Program-made: the position numbers and the translations under genes
The notes under the pieces: generated by a model
What the model was told of the DNA's origin: nothing
The model's database searches: none
Seen by the model: only the letters and a program-made list of their open reading frames with translations
Shown here: positions 45,655 through 54,424 of the stretch, piece by piece
Numbering within the stretch: position 1 is the stretch's first letter
Layout: every line of letters begins with the position of its first letter
Source: Rhizobium leguminosarum bv. trifolii WSM1325
Lineage (GTDB): Bacteria > Pseudomonadota > Alphaproteobacteria > Rhizobiales > Rhizobiaceae
NCBI GenBank assembly: GCA_000023185.1
Contig: CP001622.1
Coordinates: 3,653,501-3,717,500, forward strand
DNA: 64,000 nt
Direction: 5' to 3'

Positions 45655-47631
45655 ATGCGGGGGAACAGTTCGGCGCAAGCCGGCGCGATCGTCTTCGAGA
45701 CCGGCGTCGAATTTGCCGTATGGTCGCATCATGCCGCACAGATCGAACTCTGCCTCTTCGAGGATGACGGCAACAGGGAATTCGCGCGCCTGCCGATGGC
45801 GCGCGACAGCAACCACATCCATCGACTGTTTGTCGACGGATTGAAGGCGGGCGCGCGCTACGGCTATCGCGCCGACGGTATTTATGCGCCCGATAACGGC
45901 CTCTGGTTCGATCCCTCCAAACTGCTGATCGATCCCTACGCCAAGGAGATCGATAGGCCGTTCCGCTACGATCCCCGCCTCGGCATCTATGGCGAGGACA
46001 GCCAGGATCTGATGCCGAAGGCGATTGTCACCACCGATACCCGAGCCGCGATCAGCAAGCCGCTCTTCAAACCGGGCGGCTTTATCTATGAGGTGGCGGT
46101 ACGGCCCTTCACCATTCTCCATCCCGACGTGCCGGAGGCTGAGCGCGGCACGGTCGCAGCGCTTGCCCATCCCTCCGTCGTCGCACATCTGAAGCGGATC
46201 GGTGTCGATGCCGTCGAACTGATGCCGATCACCGCCTGGATCGACGAACGCCACCTTCCGCCGCTCGGCCTCACCAACGGCTGGGGCTACAATCCCGTCG
46301 CCTTCATGGCGCTCGACCCGCGGCTCGTGCCTGGCGGCATGACCGAGTTGCGCCAGACGGTCGCGGCCCTCCATGCCGAAGGCATCGCCGTCATCCTCGA
46401 CCTCGTCTTCAACCATACCGGCGAGAGCGACCGTTACGGCGCGACGCTGTCGCTGCGCGGCCTCGACAACCTGCATTATTATCGCCACGCCCAGAATTGC
46501 CCGGGCGAACTCGTCAACGACACAGGCACCGGCAACACGCTCGCCTGCGATCATCCTGAGGTTCGCCGCCTCGTCATCGACAGCCTACGCCATTTCGTGC
46601 TCAACGCCGGCGTCGACGGTTTTCGCTTCGATCTCGCCCCGGTACTCGGCCGCACCGCGACGGGCTTCGAACGCGACGGAACACTGGCCTCGATCCTCTC
46701 CGACGATGTGCTTGCCGACCGGATCATGATCGCCGAACCCTGGGATATCGGCCCGGGCGGTTACCAGCTCGGCAATTTCCCGCCGCCCTTCCTTGAATGG
46801 AACGACCGGGTTCGCGATGATCTGCGCTGCTACTGGCGCGGCGACGATTGGAAGACCGGCGCGCTGGCAACCGCACTTGCCGGCTCCTCCGACATCTTCT
46901 CCCGCAACGACGGCAACGAGACGCGCAGCGTCAATTTTCTCGCCGCCCATGACGGCTTCACGCTGATCGATCTCGTCTCCTATGCCGCAAAGCACAACGA
47001 CGCCAACGGCGAACACAATCGCGACGGCCATAACGAGAATCATTCCTGGAACAACGGCGTCGAGGGGGAAACCGTCTATCCGACGATCCGCAAGCGTCGC
47101 CGGGACGATGTGATGGCGCTGATCTCAACGCTTTTTGCCACCCGCGGCAGCATCATGCTGACGGCGGGCGACGAGGGCGGCCGCAGCCAGCACGGCAACA
47201 ACAACGCCTATTGCCAGGACAACGAGATCACCTGGCTGGACTGGAAGGCGTTGGACGAGGGTCTCATCGCCCATACCGCCTTCGTTGCAGGGTTACGTCG
47301 CCGTTTCACCGTTTTCTCCGAAACGGGCTTCCTGGCGGGAAATGGCGATGTCGAATGGATTTCGCTTTCCGGCGAACCGATGAGCGTTGCCGAATGGGAG
47401 ACGCCGTCGCTCTCCACCCTCGGCATGCTGTTATCGACCGGTGACCGCTCCTCTCGCGGCAGGCAGACCAGGCTTGGTGTGCTTTTCAATCGCTCGGGGA
47501 GCCGCCAATTTTTCACGCTGCCTTCTCAGAGCGAACCGGGCTGGCGCCAGTTGACCCCGGATGGAGCGAAGAAAACCGGTGGCCGTGCAACCGTCGAGCC
47601 ACGCTCGATTGCCTTTTTCGTAGAAAATTGA
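45655..47631 (+). CDS. glgX: Glycogen debranching enzyme
   Basis: A 658-residue GH13 isoamylase-type enzyme that removes alpha-1,6 branches from phosphorylase-limit glycogen. An N-terminal beta-sandwich (about 1-115) is followed by the catalytic barrel: DGFRFDLAPVLGR (nucleophile Asp), MIAEPWDIGPGGYQLGNFP (acid Glu) and NFLAAHDGFTLIDLV (third Asp). The usual HNEANGE-type loop is present as KHNDANGEHNRDGHNENHSW. Last gene of the glycogen operon; a hydratase gene with its own ribosome site follows after 90 bases. Confidence 0.96.
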   Translation: MRGNSSAQAGAIVFETGVEFAVWSHHAAQIELCLFEDDGNREFARLPMARDSNHIHRLFVDGLKAGARYGYRADGIYAPDNGLWFDPSKLLIDPYAKEIDRPFRYDPRLGIYGEDSQDLMPKAIVTTDTRAAISKPLFKPGGFIYEVAVRPFTILHPDVPEAERGTVAALAHPSVVAHLKRIGVDAVELMPITAWIDERHLPPLGLTNGWGYNPVAFMALDPRLVPGGMTELRQTVAALHAEGIAVILDLVFNHTGESDRYGATLSLRGLDNLHYYRHAQNCPGELVNDTGTGNTLACDHPEVRRLVIDSLRHFVLNAGVDGFRFDLAPVLGRTATGFERDGTLASILSDDVLADRIMIAEPWDIGPGGYQLGNFPPPFLEWNDRVRDDLRCYWRGDDWKTGALATALAGSSDIFSRNDGNETRSVNFLAAHDGFTLIDLVSYAAKHNDANGEHNRDGHNENHSWNNGVEGETVYPTIRKRRRDDVMALISTLFATRGSIMLTAGDEGGRSQHGNNNAYCQDNEITWLDWKALDEGLIAHTAFVAGLRRRFTVFSETGFLAGNGDVEWISLSGEPMSVAEWETPSLSTLGMLLSTGDRSSRGRQTRLGVLFNRSGSRQFFTLPSQSEPGWRQLTPDGAKKTGGRATVEPRSIAFFVEN

Positions 47632-47721
47632 CCGCCTCCCGTCCCGCACGCAAATCCTTGTCGCAATCGTCACAAATGCACGATAAGGCTTTGCCGCGGC
47701 GGCTTATTTCACGAGGAATTC

Positions 47722-48210
47722 ATGGTCACGGAAATTTCACTCTCCGACGTGCGGGGATTGATCGGCATGGAAACGGGCCTTTCGGATTGGGTCACCGTCG
47801 ACCAGACGATGATCGACGCCTTCGCGTCGGCGACTGACGACCATCAGTTCATCCACGTTGATCCCGCACGCGCGGCGGCCGAAAGCCCCTTCGGCGGCAC
47901 CATCGCCCATGGCTTCCTGACCCTGTCTCTGCTGTCGACGATGAACTACAACTGCCTGCCGAAAGTGCGCGAGCAGACTCTTGGCATCAATTACGGCTTC
48001 GATCGCGTCCGCTTCATGACGCCGGTGAAAAGCGGCGCCCGCGTTCGCGGTCGCTTCCTGCTTTCCGAAGCCCGCTTCCGCGGCGCCGGCATGCTGATGA
48101 CCACCTATGACGTTACGATCGAGATCGAAAACGAGAAGAAGCCGGCACTGACGGCAAAATGGATCACCATCATCCAATTCGACCCGAAGGACCGTCCCGC
48201 GGACATCTGA
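47722..48210 (+). CDS. MaoC-family (R)-specific enoyl-CoA hydratase-like protein
   Basis: A 162-residue hot-dog-fold protein. The hydratase-2 motif with catalytic Asp and His is ASATDDHQFIHVDPARAAAE followed by FGGTIAHGFLTLSLL, with NYGFDRVRFMTPVKSGARVR in the C-terminal half. It could hydrate enoyl-CoA for fatty-acid breakdown or polyhydroxyalkanoate supply; NodN also belongs to this group, but nothing links this copy to nodulation. GAGGAA lies upstream of the ATG. Monocistronic; convergent with the VOC gene. Confidence 0.88.
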   Translation: MVTEISLSDVRGLIGMETGLSDWVTVDQTMIDAFASATDDHQFIHVDPARAAAESPFGGTIAHGFLTLSLLSTMNYNCLPKVREQTLGINYGFDRVRFMTPVKSGARVRGRFLLSEARFRGAGMLMTTYDVTIEIENEKKPALTAKWITIIQFDPKDRPADI

Positions 48211-48224
48211 GCAAAATCGCTTTG

Positions 48225-48623
48225 TTATTCGGCCGAATTGAACACGGCTTCGAGAGCATGTCCGTCGGGATCCATGACGAACGCCGCATAATAGTGCTCA
48301 CCGTAATGAGACCGCAGGCCGGGACGGCCATTGTCGCTGCCGCCATGCGCGATTGCCGCCGCATAAAACTGATCGACTGCCTGGCGGTTCGGCGCGGCAA
48401 ACGCCAGATGAAAACCCGGGCCGGGCGCACGCTGGCCGTCCGGGCGATGCTTGATCGCCAGCTTGTCCCCGCCGCCGGGAAGGCCGTAGCCGATTGCCTC
48501 CCCTGTTTGCCCTGGCCTGATATCGTCCCAGACCCTGATATAGCCGAGCGCGGCAAGGGCGGCATCGTAAAATGCCGCCGACCGCTCGATATCGGAAACA
48601 CCGAGGGAGACATGGTGCAGCAT
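48225..48623 (-). CDS. VOC (glyoxalase/bleomycin-resistance) superfamily protein
   Basis: A 132-residue single-unit vicinal-oxygen-chelate protein: MLHHVSLGVSDIERSAAFYD at the start and AAFVMDPDGHALEAVF at the end carry the usual metal-ligand His and Glu positions. Proteins of this type include lactoylglutathione lyases, dioxygenases and resistance proteins; the reaction here cannot be named. It ends 14 bases from the convergent MaoC gene and lies 44 bases downstream of soxG on the same strand, so read-through from the sox operon is possible. Confidence 0.85.
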   Translation of the reverse strand: MLHHVSLGVSDIERSAAFYDAALAALGYIRVWDDIRPGQTGEAIGYGLPGGGDKLAIKHRPDGQRAPGPGFHLAFAAPNRQAVDQFYAAAIAHGGSDNGRPGLRSHYGEHYYAAFVMDPDGHALEAVFNSAE

Positions 48624-48667
48624 TCGCTTACCCCTTGAATGAGCGCACGCCCGCGATTTGCTGAGAC

Positions 48668-49216
48668 TCAGTGCCCAGCGTCTTCAGCCGCCTCGTTCAG
48701 CAGCCCGAAGACATAATCCGAAAACGACCGCCAGCACTCCACCCGGAACGTGTCTTCTTCCGTACGGAAAAGCACGATTTCCGCCTTGCCGAAGACCGTG
48801 CGCGATGCGGCGCCGACCGGAAAGGAAGAAAGCGACAGATCCTGTGGGCAGCCGCCCGAAAGCGTCGCCTCGGCACCCGGTCCCGAAACGATGATCGCGA
48901 CATTGCGGTGGGAAACGTCGGTCGCCGAATGCAGCGTACCGGCGGCGGAAAGTGCAGCCATCAGACCGGCGCCGGCCTCATCGATCACCAGCCACTCGTC
49001 CGGGCCAATCCAGAGCGCCGATCGGGCGCCGGCCCGGCCGGATGTCTTCGGAGCATCCGGCAGCGTCAGGCCGAGAGCAGAAGAAAGTGCCGAGAGCGAT
49101 TCCGCCGGCGCGCGTAGCGCCACCCGGCTGGCCGTGGGTGCGGTCGTCAACCGCACCGCTGCGGAGCCGCCGAGACGTCCGGCCAGCGCCGGTTTGCGAA
49201 TTGCGACATCAGCCAT
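48668..49216 (-). CDS. soxG: Sarcosine oxidase gamma subunit
   Basis: A 182-residue gamma subunit of hetero-tetrameric sarcosine oxidase. It resembles a shortened aminomethyltransferase-like fold: ARSALWIGPDEWLVIDE and SHRNVAIIVSGPGAEATLSG, then WRSFSDYVFGLLNEAA at the C-terminus. It overlaps soxA by eight bases, consistent with coupling. The start at 49216 (MADVAIRKPALAGRLGG) gives the usual N-terminus. The subunit is poorly conserved, so the identification leans on operon position. Confidence 0.92.
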   Translation of the reverse strand: MADVAIRKPALAGRLGGSAAVRLTTAPTASRVALRAPAESLSALSSALGLTLPDAPKTSGRAGARSALWIGPDEWLVIDEAGAGLMAALSAAGTLHSATDVSHRNVAIIVSGPGAEATLSGGCPQDLSLSSFPVGAASRTVFGKAEIVLFRTEEDTFRVECWRSFSDYVFGLLNEAAEDAGH

Positions 49217-52202
49217 GGATGCGCCCCCCTTCCTTGTCAAAGAATACCAGATCCGTCACGTCTACGGCGATCGTCCGGTCCGGCATCGGCACATAGAGCG
49301 TTTCGCCCATCCGCGCCCGGCCGCCGGCGACGAGCGCGAAGGCAATCGACCTGCCGCAATTGTCCGACCAATAGGCTGATGTGACGTGGCCGAGCATGGT
49401 CATCGGCTTCGGCTCGTTCGGGCTCGCGACGATCTGCGCGCCTTCTTCGAGCACCAGCTTCGGGTCCTTGGTGACGAGGCCGACGAGCTGTTTGCGCCCG
49501 TCCTTGACGAGATCCGGCCGCTTCAACCCGCGGATGCCGACGAAATCCGTCTTTTTCTTCGAAACCGCCCAGGAAAGTCCGGCGTCATCGGGGGTCACCG
49601 TCCCATCGGTATCCTGCCCGACGATGATGTAACCCTTCTCGGCGCGAAGAACGTGCATCGTCTCCGTGCCGTAGACGCAGGCGCCGAGCGGCTCAGCATT
49701 GGCCCAGACCGCTTCGAGAACCGACTGGCCGTAATCGGCCGGCACATTGATTTCGAAGCCGGTTTCACCGGTGAAAGAGACGCGGAAGAGCCGCGCCGGC
49801 ACGCCGCAAACCGTGCACTCGGCAACGCTCATATGCGGGAAGGCCTCGTTCGAAAGATCGAGCCCTTCGACCAGCGGCGCGACGATCTCGCGCGCCTTCG
49901 GTCCCTGCACGGCGATGACAGCCCATTGTTCGGTCACCGAAGTCAGCCATACCTTCAGATGCGGGAATTCCGTCTGCAGGTAATCTTCCATGTGATGGAG
50001 AACACGCGGCGCGCCGCCGGTGGTCGTCGTCACATGGAAACGGTCGTCCGCCAGGCGTCCGACAACGCCGTCGTCATAAACGAAACCGTCCTCGCGGGTC
50101 ATGATACCGTAGCGGGCCTTGCCGGGCTTCAGCGTGTCCCAGGCATTGGTGTAGATGAGGTTGAGAAATTCCGCCGCATCCGGCCCCACCACCTCGATCT
50201 TGCCGAGTGTCGAGGCGTCGAAGATACCGGCCGCCTCGCGTGCCGTCCGGCATTCGCGAGCCACCGCCTGATGCATGGTCTCGCCGGCCTGCGGATAGAA
50301 CCAGGCACGCTTCCAGTTGCCGACATCCTCGAAGACCGCGCCATGGGCTTCTTCCCAGGCATGCAGCGGCGTCTTGCGCGTCGGATCGAACAGCTCTCCG
50401 CGCGAATGACCGATCAGCGTACCGTAGGTAACCGGCGTATAGGGCGCACGGAAGGTGGTGAGGCCGACCTGCGGGATTTCCTTGCCGAGCATTTCAGCGG
50501 CAATCGCCAGGCCATGCATGTTGGAGAGCTTGCCCTGGTCCGAGGCCATGCCGTTGGTCGTGAAGCGCTTGATATGCTCGATCGAATGCATGCCCTCGCG
50601 CACGGCAAGGCGGATATCCTTGGCGCAGACGTCATGCTGGAAATCGATAAAGGCCTTGGCGTTGGTCTTCGGCCCGGCGCCTTCGGCAGCACCAATCATG
50701 CCGCCCGTCCAGTCATAGGCCTGTTCGGCCGAAATTGCGATCTTCTCGCCACTGCTTCTGCCGGTGGCCTGCGCCATCAGTTCGCCGGCGGCAAGCGACT
50801 CCTCGATCGTCCGCTGCAGGTCGTCGGTGCCGTTGCACGCGCCGACCGAGAGGCAGTCCTGCGCATAGGAGCCGGGCAGGAAACGCTGGCTTTCGGCATC
50901 GAAGGCCACTTTGCCGCGCGACTGCGAGAACAGATGGACGGACGGCGTCCAGCCGGCCGAAACCAGCAGCGCATCGACCGCGATCTTGCGCGGCGAACCG
51001 CCGCCGTTGCGCGCCACCGTCATCGACGAGATGCGCAGCCGTCCCGAGGTGTTGACGACCGATTGGCCGGCCAGAACATCGATGCCGAGCGTACGCGCCT
51101 CCTCCAGCACCGCCGCTCCCGGCGTCTGCCTGCAATCGACGATGGCGGCGATCGAAACACCGGATCGTTTCAGGTCGAAAGCCGCCTCATAGGCCGAGTC
51201 GTGCGCCGTGTAGATGCCGACTTTGGCCCCGACCGCAACGCCGTAATGATTGAGATACATCCGCCCCGCCGAGGCGAGCATGATGCCCGGCCGGTCGTTG
51301 TTCGGAAACACCATGTGCCGCTCGATCGCGCCGGTGGCAAGGATCACCCGCTTGGCCCGGACCTGCCAAAGCCGCTCGCGCGGCAGATCGCGGGAAGGCT
51401 TGGCAATATGATCGGTGACGCGCTCGGCAAGACCGACGAAATTGTGGTTGTAGTAGCCGAAGGCGGTCGTGCGGGTGAGCACTTCGACATTATCCATCGC
51501 CTTCAGTCGCGCCACGGCCTTCTGTGCCCAGCTATTGCCGTCCTGTCCGTCGATCCTCACGCCGGCATCGTAGCGCAATGCCCCGCCCGCTTCCGCCTGC
51601 TCGTCGCAAAGGATCACGCGGGCGCCGGTCTCGGCCGCAGCCAGCGCCGCCGAAAGCCCGGCAACACCGGCGCCGACCACCAGCACGTCGCAATGGGCAT
51701 AGCGGCTGGCATAATGGTCCGGATCCTCCTCCGTCGGTGCGACGCCGAGGCCGGCGGCACGACGGATGAGCGGTTCGTAGACGTGTTTCCAGGCGGCGCG
51801 CGGCCACATGAAGGTCTTGTAGTAGAAACCAGCGGCAAAGAACGGCGACATCAGGTTGTTGACCGCACCGACGTCGAAGGCAAGCGAGGGCCAGCGGTTT
51901 TGCGAGCTGACGATCATGCCGTCGAAGACTTCCTGCACGGTGGCGCGCACGTTCGGCTGCTTGCGCGCCGTATCGCGGGAAACGTCGATCAGCGCGTTCG
52001 GCTCTTCGGCCCCTGCCGACAGAATACCGCGGGCCCGGTGATATTTGAACGAACGGCCGATGAGATGCACGCCGTTGGCGATCAGCGCCGAGGCGACGGT
52101 ATCACCTTCGAGCGCCGTATAACTCTTGCCGTCGAAGCTGAAGCGCGCGGTCCTGGCCGGTGTCAGGCGCCCCTTGCCTGCGATACGGTTCACGCCGCTC
52201 AT
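49209..52202 (-). CDS. soxA: Sarcosine oxidase alpha subunit
   Basis: A 997-residue subunit. N-terminal part (about 20-100) is a ferredoxin-like domain without cluster cysteines (FSFDGKSYTALEGDTVASAL), then an FAD/NAD Rossmann domain (CDVLVVGAGVAGLSAALAAA), and the C-terminal aminomethyltransferase (GCV_T) domain from about 620 that uses tetrahydrofolate to capture the one-carbon unit as 5,10-methylene-THF. Sarcosine becomes glycine plus hydrogen peroxide. It overlaps soxD by four bases and soxG by eight. Confidence 0.97.
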   Translation of the reverse strand: MSGVNRIAGKGRLTPARTARFSFDGKSYTALEGDTVASALIANGVHLIGRSFKYHRARGILSAGAEEPNALIDVSRDTARKQPNVRATVQEVFDGMIVSSQNRWPSLAFDVGAVNNLMSPFFAAGFYYKTFMWPRAAWKHVYEPLIRRAAGLGVAPTEEDPDHYASRYAHCDVLVVGAGVAGLSAALAAAETGARVILCDEQAEAGGALRYDAGVRIDGQDGNSWAQKAVARLKAMDNVEVLTRTTAFGYYNHNFVGLAERVTDHIAKPSRDLPRERLWQVRAKRVILATGAIERHMVFPNNDRPGIMLASAGRMYLNHYGVAVGAKVGIYTAHDSAYEAAFDLKRSGVSIAAIVDCRQTPGAAVLEEARTLGIDVLAGQSVVNTSGRLRISSMTVARNGGGSPRKIAVDALLVSAGWTPSVHLFSQSRGKVAFDAESQRFLPGSYAQDCLSVGACNGTDDLQRTIEESLAAGELMAQATGRSSGEKIAISAEQAYDWTGGMIGAAEGAGPKTNAKAFIDFQHDVCAKDIRLAVREGMHSIEHIKRFTTNGMASDQGKLSNMHGLAIAAEMLGKEIPQVGLTTFRAPYTPVTYGTLIGHSRGELFDPTRKTPLHAWEEAHGAVFEDVGNWKRAWFYPQAGETMHQAVARECRTAREAAGIFDASTLGKIEVVGPDAAEFLNLIYTNAWDTLKPGKARYGIMTREDGFVYDDGVVGRLADDRFHVTTTTGGAPRVLHHMEDYLQTEFPHLKVWLTSVTEQWAVIAVQGPKAREIVAPLVEGLDLSNEAFPHMSVAECTVCGVPARLFRVSFTGETGFEINVPADYGQSVLEAVWANAEPLGACVYGTETMHVLRAEKGYIIVGQDTDGTVTPDDAGLSWAVSKKKTDFVGIRGLKRPDLVKDGRKQLVGLVTKDPKLVLEEGAQIVASPNEPKPMTMLGHVTSAYWSDNCGRSIAFALVAGGRARMGETLYVPMPDRTIAVDVTDLVFFDKEGGRIHG

Positions 52203-52540
52203 TGCGCCTCTCCTTCCACGGCTTCATATGTCTCGACAGGCCCATGCTGCTTGGCCGCCGCACCGATCTCAGGCTTTGGCTCCCCCGCCTTGTAGGTCAT
52301 GATGAACTTGTCGCTCACCGTATCGCGCGCCGCGTTGAAGAAGCGCCCGCAGCCGTGAATATGCCGCCAGCGCTCGAAGATCAGCCCCTTCGGATTGTCG
52401 CGGATAAAGAAATAAGACTCGAATTCCTCGTCCGAAATCGAGGCGATATCGGCGGGCCGCGCGATATGCGCGTCACCTGCGCCACGGAATTCGAGCTCGG
52501 AGCGCTCTTCCTGACAGTAGGGGCAATAGATCAGCAGCAT
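52199..52540 (-). CDS. soxD: Sarcosine oxidase delta subunit
   Basis: A 113-residue subunit. Zinc ligands are visible: Cys6 and Cys9 (IYCPYCQEE) with a His/Cys pair around residues 60-64 (RHIHGCGRFFNAARD), the zinc-site pattern of characterised delta subunits. It overlaps soxA by four bases, and a small gene of unknown function separates it from soxB by 12 bases. Confidence 0.95.
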   Translation of the reverse strand: MLLIYCPYCQEERSELEFRGAGDAHIARPADIASISDEEFESYFFIRDNPKGLIFERWRHIHGCGRFFNAARDTVSDKFIMTYKAGEPKPEIGAAAKQHGPVETYEAVEGEAQ

Positions 52541-52552
52541 GTGTTACCCGTC

Positions 52553-52954
52553 TTAGAGTTCCGACCCGGAAACATTGGTTCCCGGAGGTTGATTGCAGAG
52601 ACGCTTTCCCATCGTCACATAGGGAATGAGGCGCTTGAGAAGCTGTTCGAAATTGTCATAGGGCTCCAGCACATCGGTCATGCCGATATTCGCAAAAGCC
52701 ATCTTGGCGATATCGTTGTCGATCACGAAGGCACGTCCCGGCGTTCCGCCGACCTCAGGCACGAAATAAACGGCTGGTTGGCGCAGGATCATCGCGCAAA
52801 GCAGCGTGCCGCTCTCGGCAACGAAGGGCCATTCGCTTTCGCCGGCAACCCTGTGGATCTTCTGCAGGCGGAAATCTCCGACGCCGGGAAAGACGTCACC
52901 GGCCGGCATTGCCGCGCCACTGATCCCGATCGTCAGGAGAGCCGCCGTCCACAT
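52553..52954 (-). CDS. Small secreted protein inside sox operon, YebY/DUF2511-like
   Basis: A 133-residue protein with a signal peptide (MWTAALLTIGISGAAMPAGD). The mature part contains SEWPFVAESGTLLCAMILRQ, then YFVPEVGGTPGRAFVIDNDI, ending with GKRLCNQPPGTNVSGSEL; two cysteines could form a disulfide. The W-P-F-x-x-x-x-G-T-L-x-C pattern recalls YebY/DUF2511 periplasmic proteins, a loose match. The start shares a base with the soxB stop (TGATG), so it is translated with the operon, and soxD follows after 12 bases. Unexpected in an operon for a cytosolic enzyme. Confidence 0.7.
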   Translation of the reverse strand: MWTAALLTIGISGAAMPAGDVFPGVGDFRLQKIHRVAGESEWPFVAESGTLLCAMILRQPAVYFVPEVGGTPGRAFVIDNDIAKMAFANIGMTDVLEPYDNFEQLLKRLIPYVTMGKRLCNQPPGTNVSGSEL

Positions 52955-54207
52955 CAGTGTGCCACCGCCGCCGCCGCCGCCTCGTCGATCAGCCGGCCAC
53001 TGCGGAAACGATCCAGCGTCAGCCCGGCATTGAATTTGTGCGGCTCGTCGCGGGCAATCAGATGCGCGAAGAGATTGGCCGAGCCCGGCGTCGCCTTGAA
53101 GCCGCCGGTGCCCCAGCCGCAATTGACGTAAAGCCCGGGAACCGGCGTCTTCGACTGGATCGCCGAACGATCCGGCGTATTGTCGACGATGCCGCCCCAT
53201 TGCCGCATCATCTTGACGCGCCGGAACATCGGGAAGAGCTCGCAGATAGCGTCGAGCGTGTGCGTGATGATCTGCAGCCCGCCGGTCTGGGAATAGGAAT
53301 TATACTGGTCGGTGCCGGCGCCGATGACCAGCTCTCCCTTGTCGGACTGGGAGATATAGGCATGCACCGTGTTCGACATGACGACGCAGGGAAAGATCGG
53401 CTTCAGCGGCTCGGAGACCAGCGCCTGCAGAGGGCTCGATTGCAGCGGCACGCGCACACCAGCCATCTGCATGATTGTTGTCGTATGGCCGGCCGCCGAG
53501 ACGGCGATCTTTCTGGCGCCGATGAAGCCACGCGAGGTCTCGACCCCGGTCACCTGTCCGTCCGGACCGCGCCGGATGCCGGTCACTTCACAATTCTGGA
53601 TGATGTGCACCCCGCGGTCTGAGGCCGCCCGCGCATAACCCCAGGCGACCGCGTCGTGCCTGGCCGTGCCGCCGCGCCGCTGCAGTGCTGCGCCGTTGAT
53701 CGGGTAGCGCGCGCTGGCCGAGATATCGAGCGGCGGACAATAGGCCCTCGCCTGCTCCGGCGTCAGCCATTCATTGTCGATGCCGTAGAGCCGGTTGGCA
53801 TGGATATGCCGCTTGAAGGACTGCTGGTCGTGAATATTGTGCGAAAGCATCATCACGCCGCGCGGCGAATACATCACATTGTAGTTGAGCTCCTGGGAAA
53901 GCCCTTCCCAGAGCTTCATCGAATGCTCGTAAATGTGCATGCTCTCTTCGTAGAGATAGTTCGAGCGGATGATGGTGGTGTTGCGCCCGGTATTGCCGCC
54001 GCCGAGCCAGCCCTTCTCGATCACCGCCACATTGGTGATGCCGTGCTCCTTGGCGAGATAGTAGGCAGCGCCCAGCCCGTGGCCGCCGCCGCCAATGATG
54101 ACGACGTCGTATTCGGCGCGCGGCTCAGGCGAAGTCCACTGCTTCTCCCAGCCCTTGTGGCCGCGAAGGGCCTCCCGTGCCACGGCAAAAACCGAATATT
54201 TCCGCAT
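52954..54207 (-). CDS. soxB: Sarcosine oxidase beta subunit
   Basis: A 417-residue flavoprotein of the DAO family. Dinucleotide-binding motif YDVVIIGGGGHGLGAAYYLA, then GWLGGGNTGRNTTIIRSNYL. The catalytic region contains NTVHAYISQSDKGELVIGAG, and the C-terminus has NCGWGTGGFKATPGSANLFA. It would hold FAD and covalently bound FMN. First gene of the sox operon, starting at 54207 (MRKYSVFAVAREALRGHKGW); the frame is open upstream but the extra residues are not family-like. The operon degrades sarcosine from glycine betaine or choline. Confidence 0.95.
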   Translation of the reverse strand: MRKYSVFAVAREALRGHKGWEKQWTSPEPRAEYDVVIIGGGGHGLGAAYYLAKEHGITNVAVIEKGWLGGGNTGRNTTIIRSNYLYEESMHIYEHSMKLWEGLSQELNYNVMYSPRGVMMLSHNIHDQQSFKRHIHANRLYGIDNEWLTPEQARAYCPPLDISASARYPINGAALQRRGGTARHDAVAWGYARAASDRGVHIIQNCEVTGIRRGPDGQVTGVETSRGFIGARKIAVSAAGHTTTIMQMAGVRVPLQSSPLQALVSEPLKPIFPCVVMSNTVHAYISQSDKGELVIGAGTDQYNSYSQTGGLQIITHTLDAICELFPMFRRVKMMRQWGGIVDNTPDRSAIQSKTPVPGLYVNCGWGTGGFKATPGSANLFAHLIARDEPHKFNAGLTLDRFRSGRLIDEAAAAAVAH

Positions 54208-54424
54208 CCGCCTTCTTCTCCTTCGGGAAAGGGCTTGTTCTCCGCGCTCATACAAATCGCAAATCCAAATGCGGCACAACGGTTCTTTTGCGACGCGCGA
54301 GAGCTTTGCTTTCGACACGCTGACGAGAATGCCGTTCCAGGCGGATGACGCAAGCGTCTGCATTTCCGCTGAGCCGCCGGACCGCCCCTAACCCAAGAGG
54401 GTGAGAAGACAAGCAATTGCTAAA

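Noticed and set aside
49386..52295. A 969-codon plus-strand open frame opposite soxA
   Set aside because: Antisense shadow of soxA; Arg/His-rich composition without any domain.
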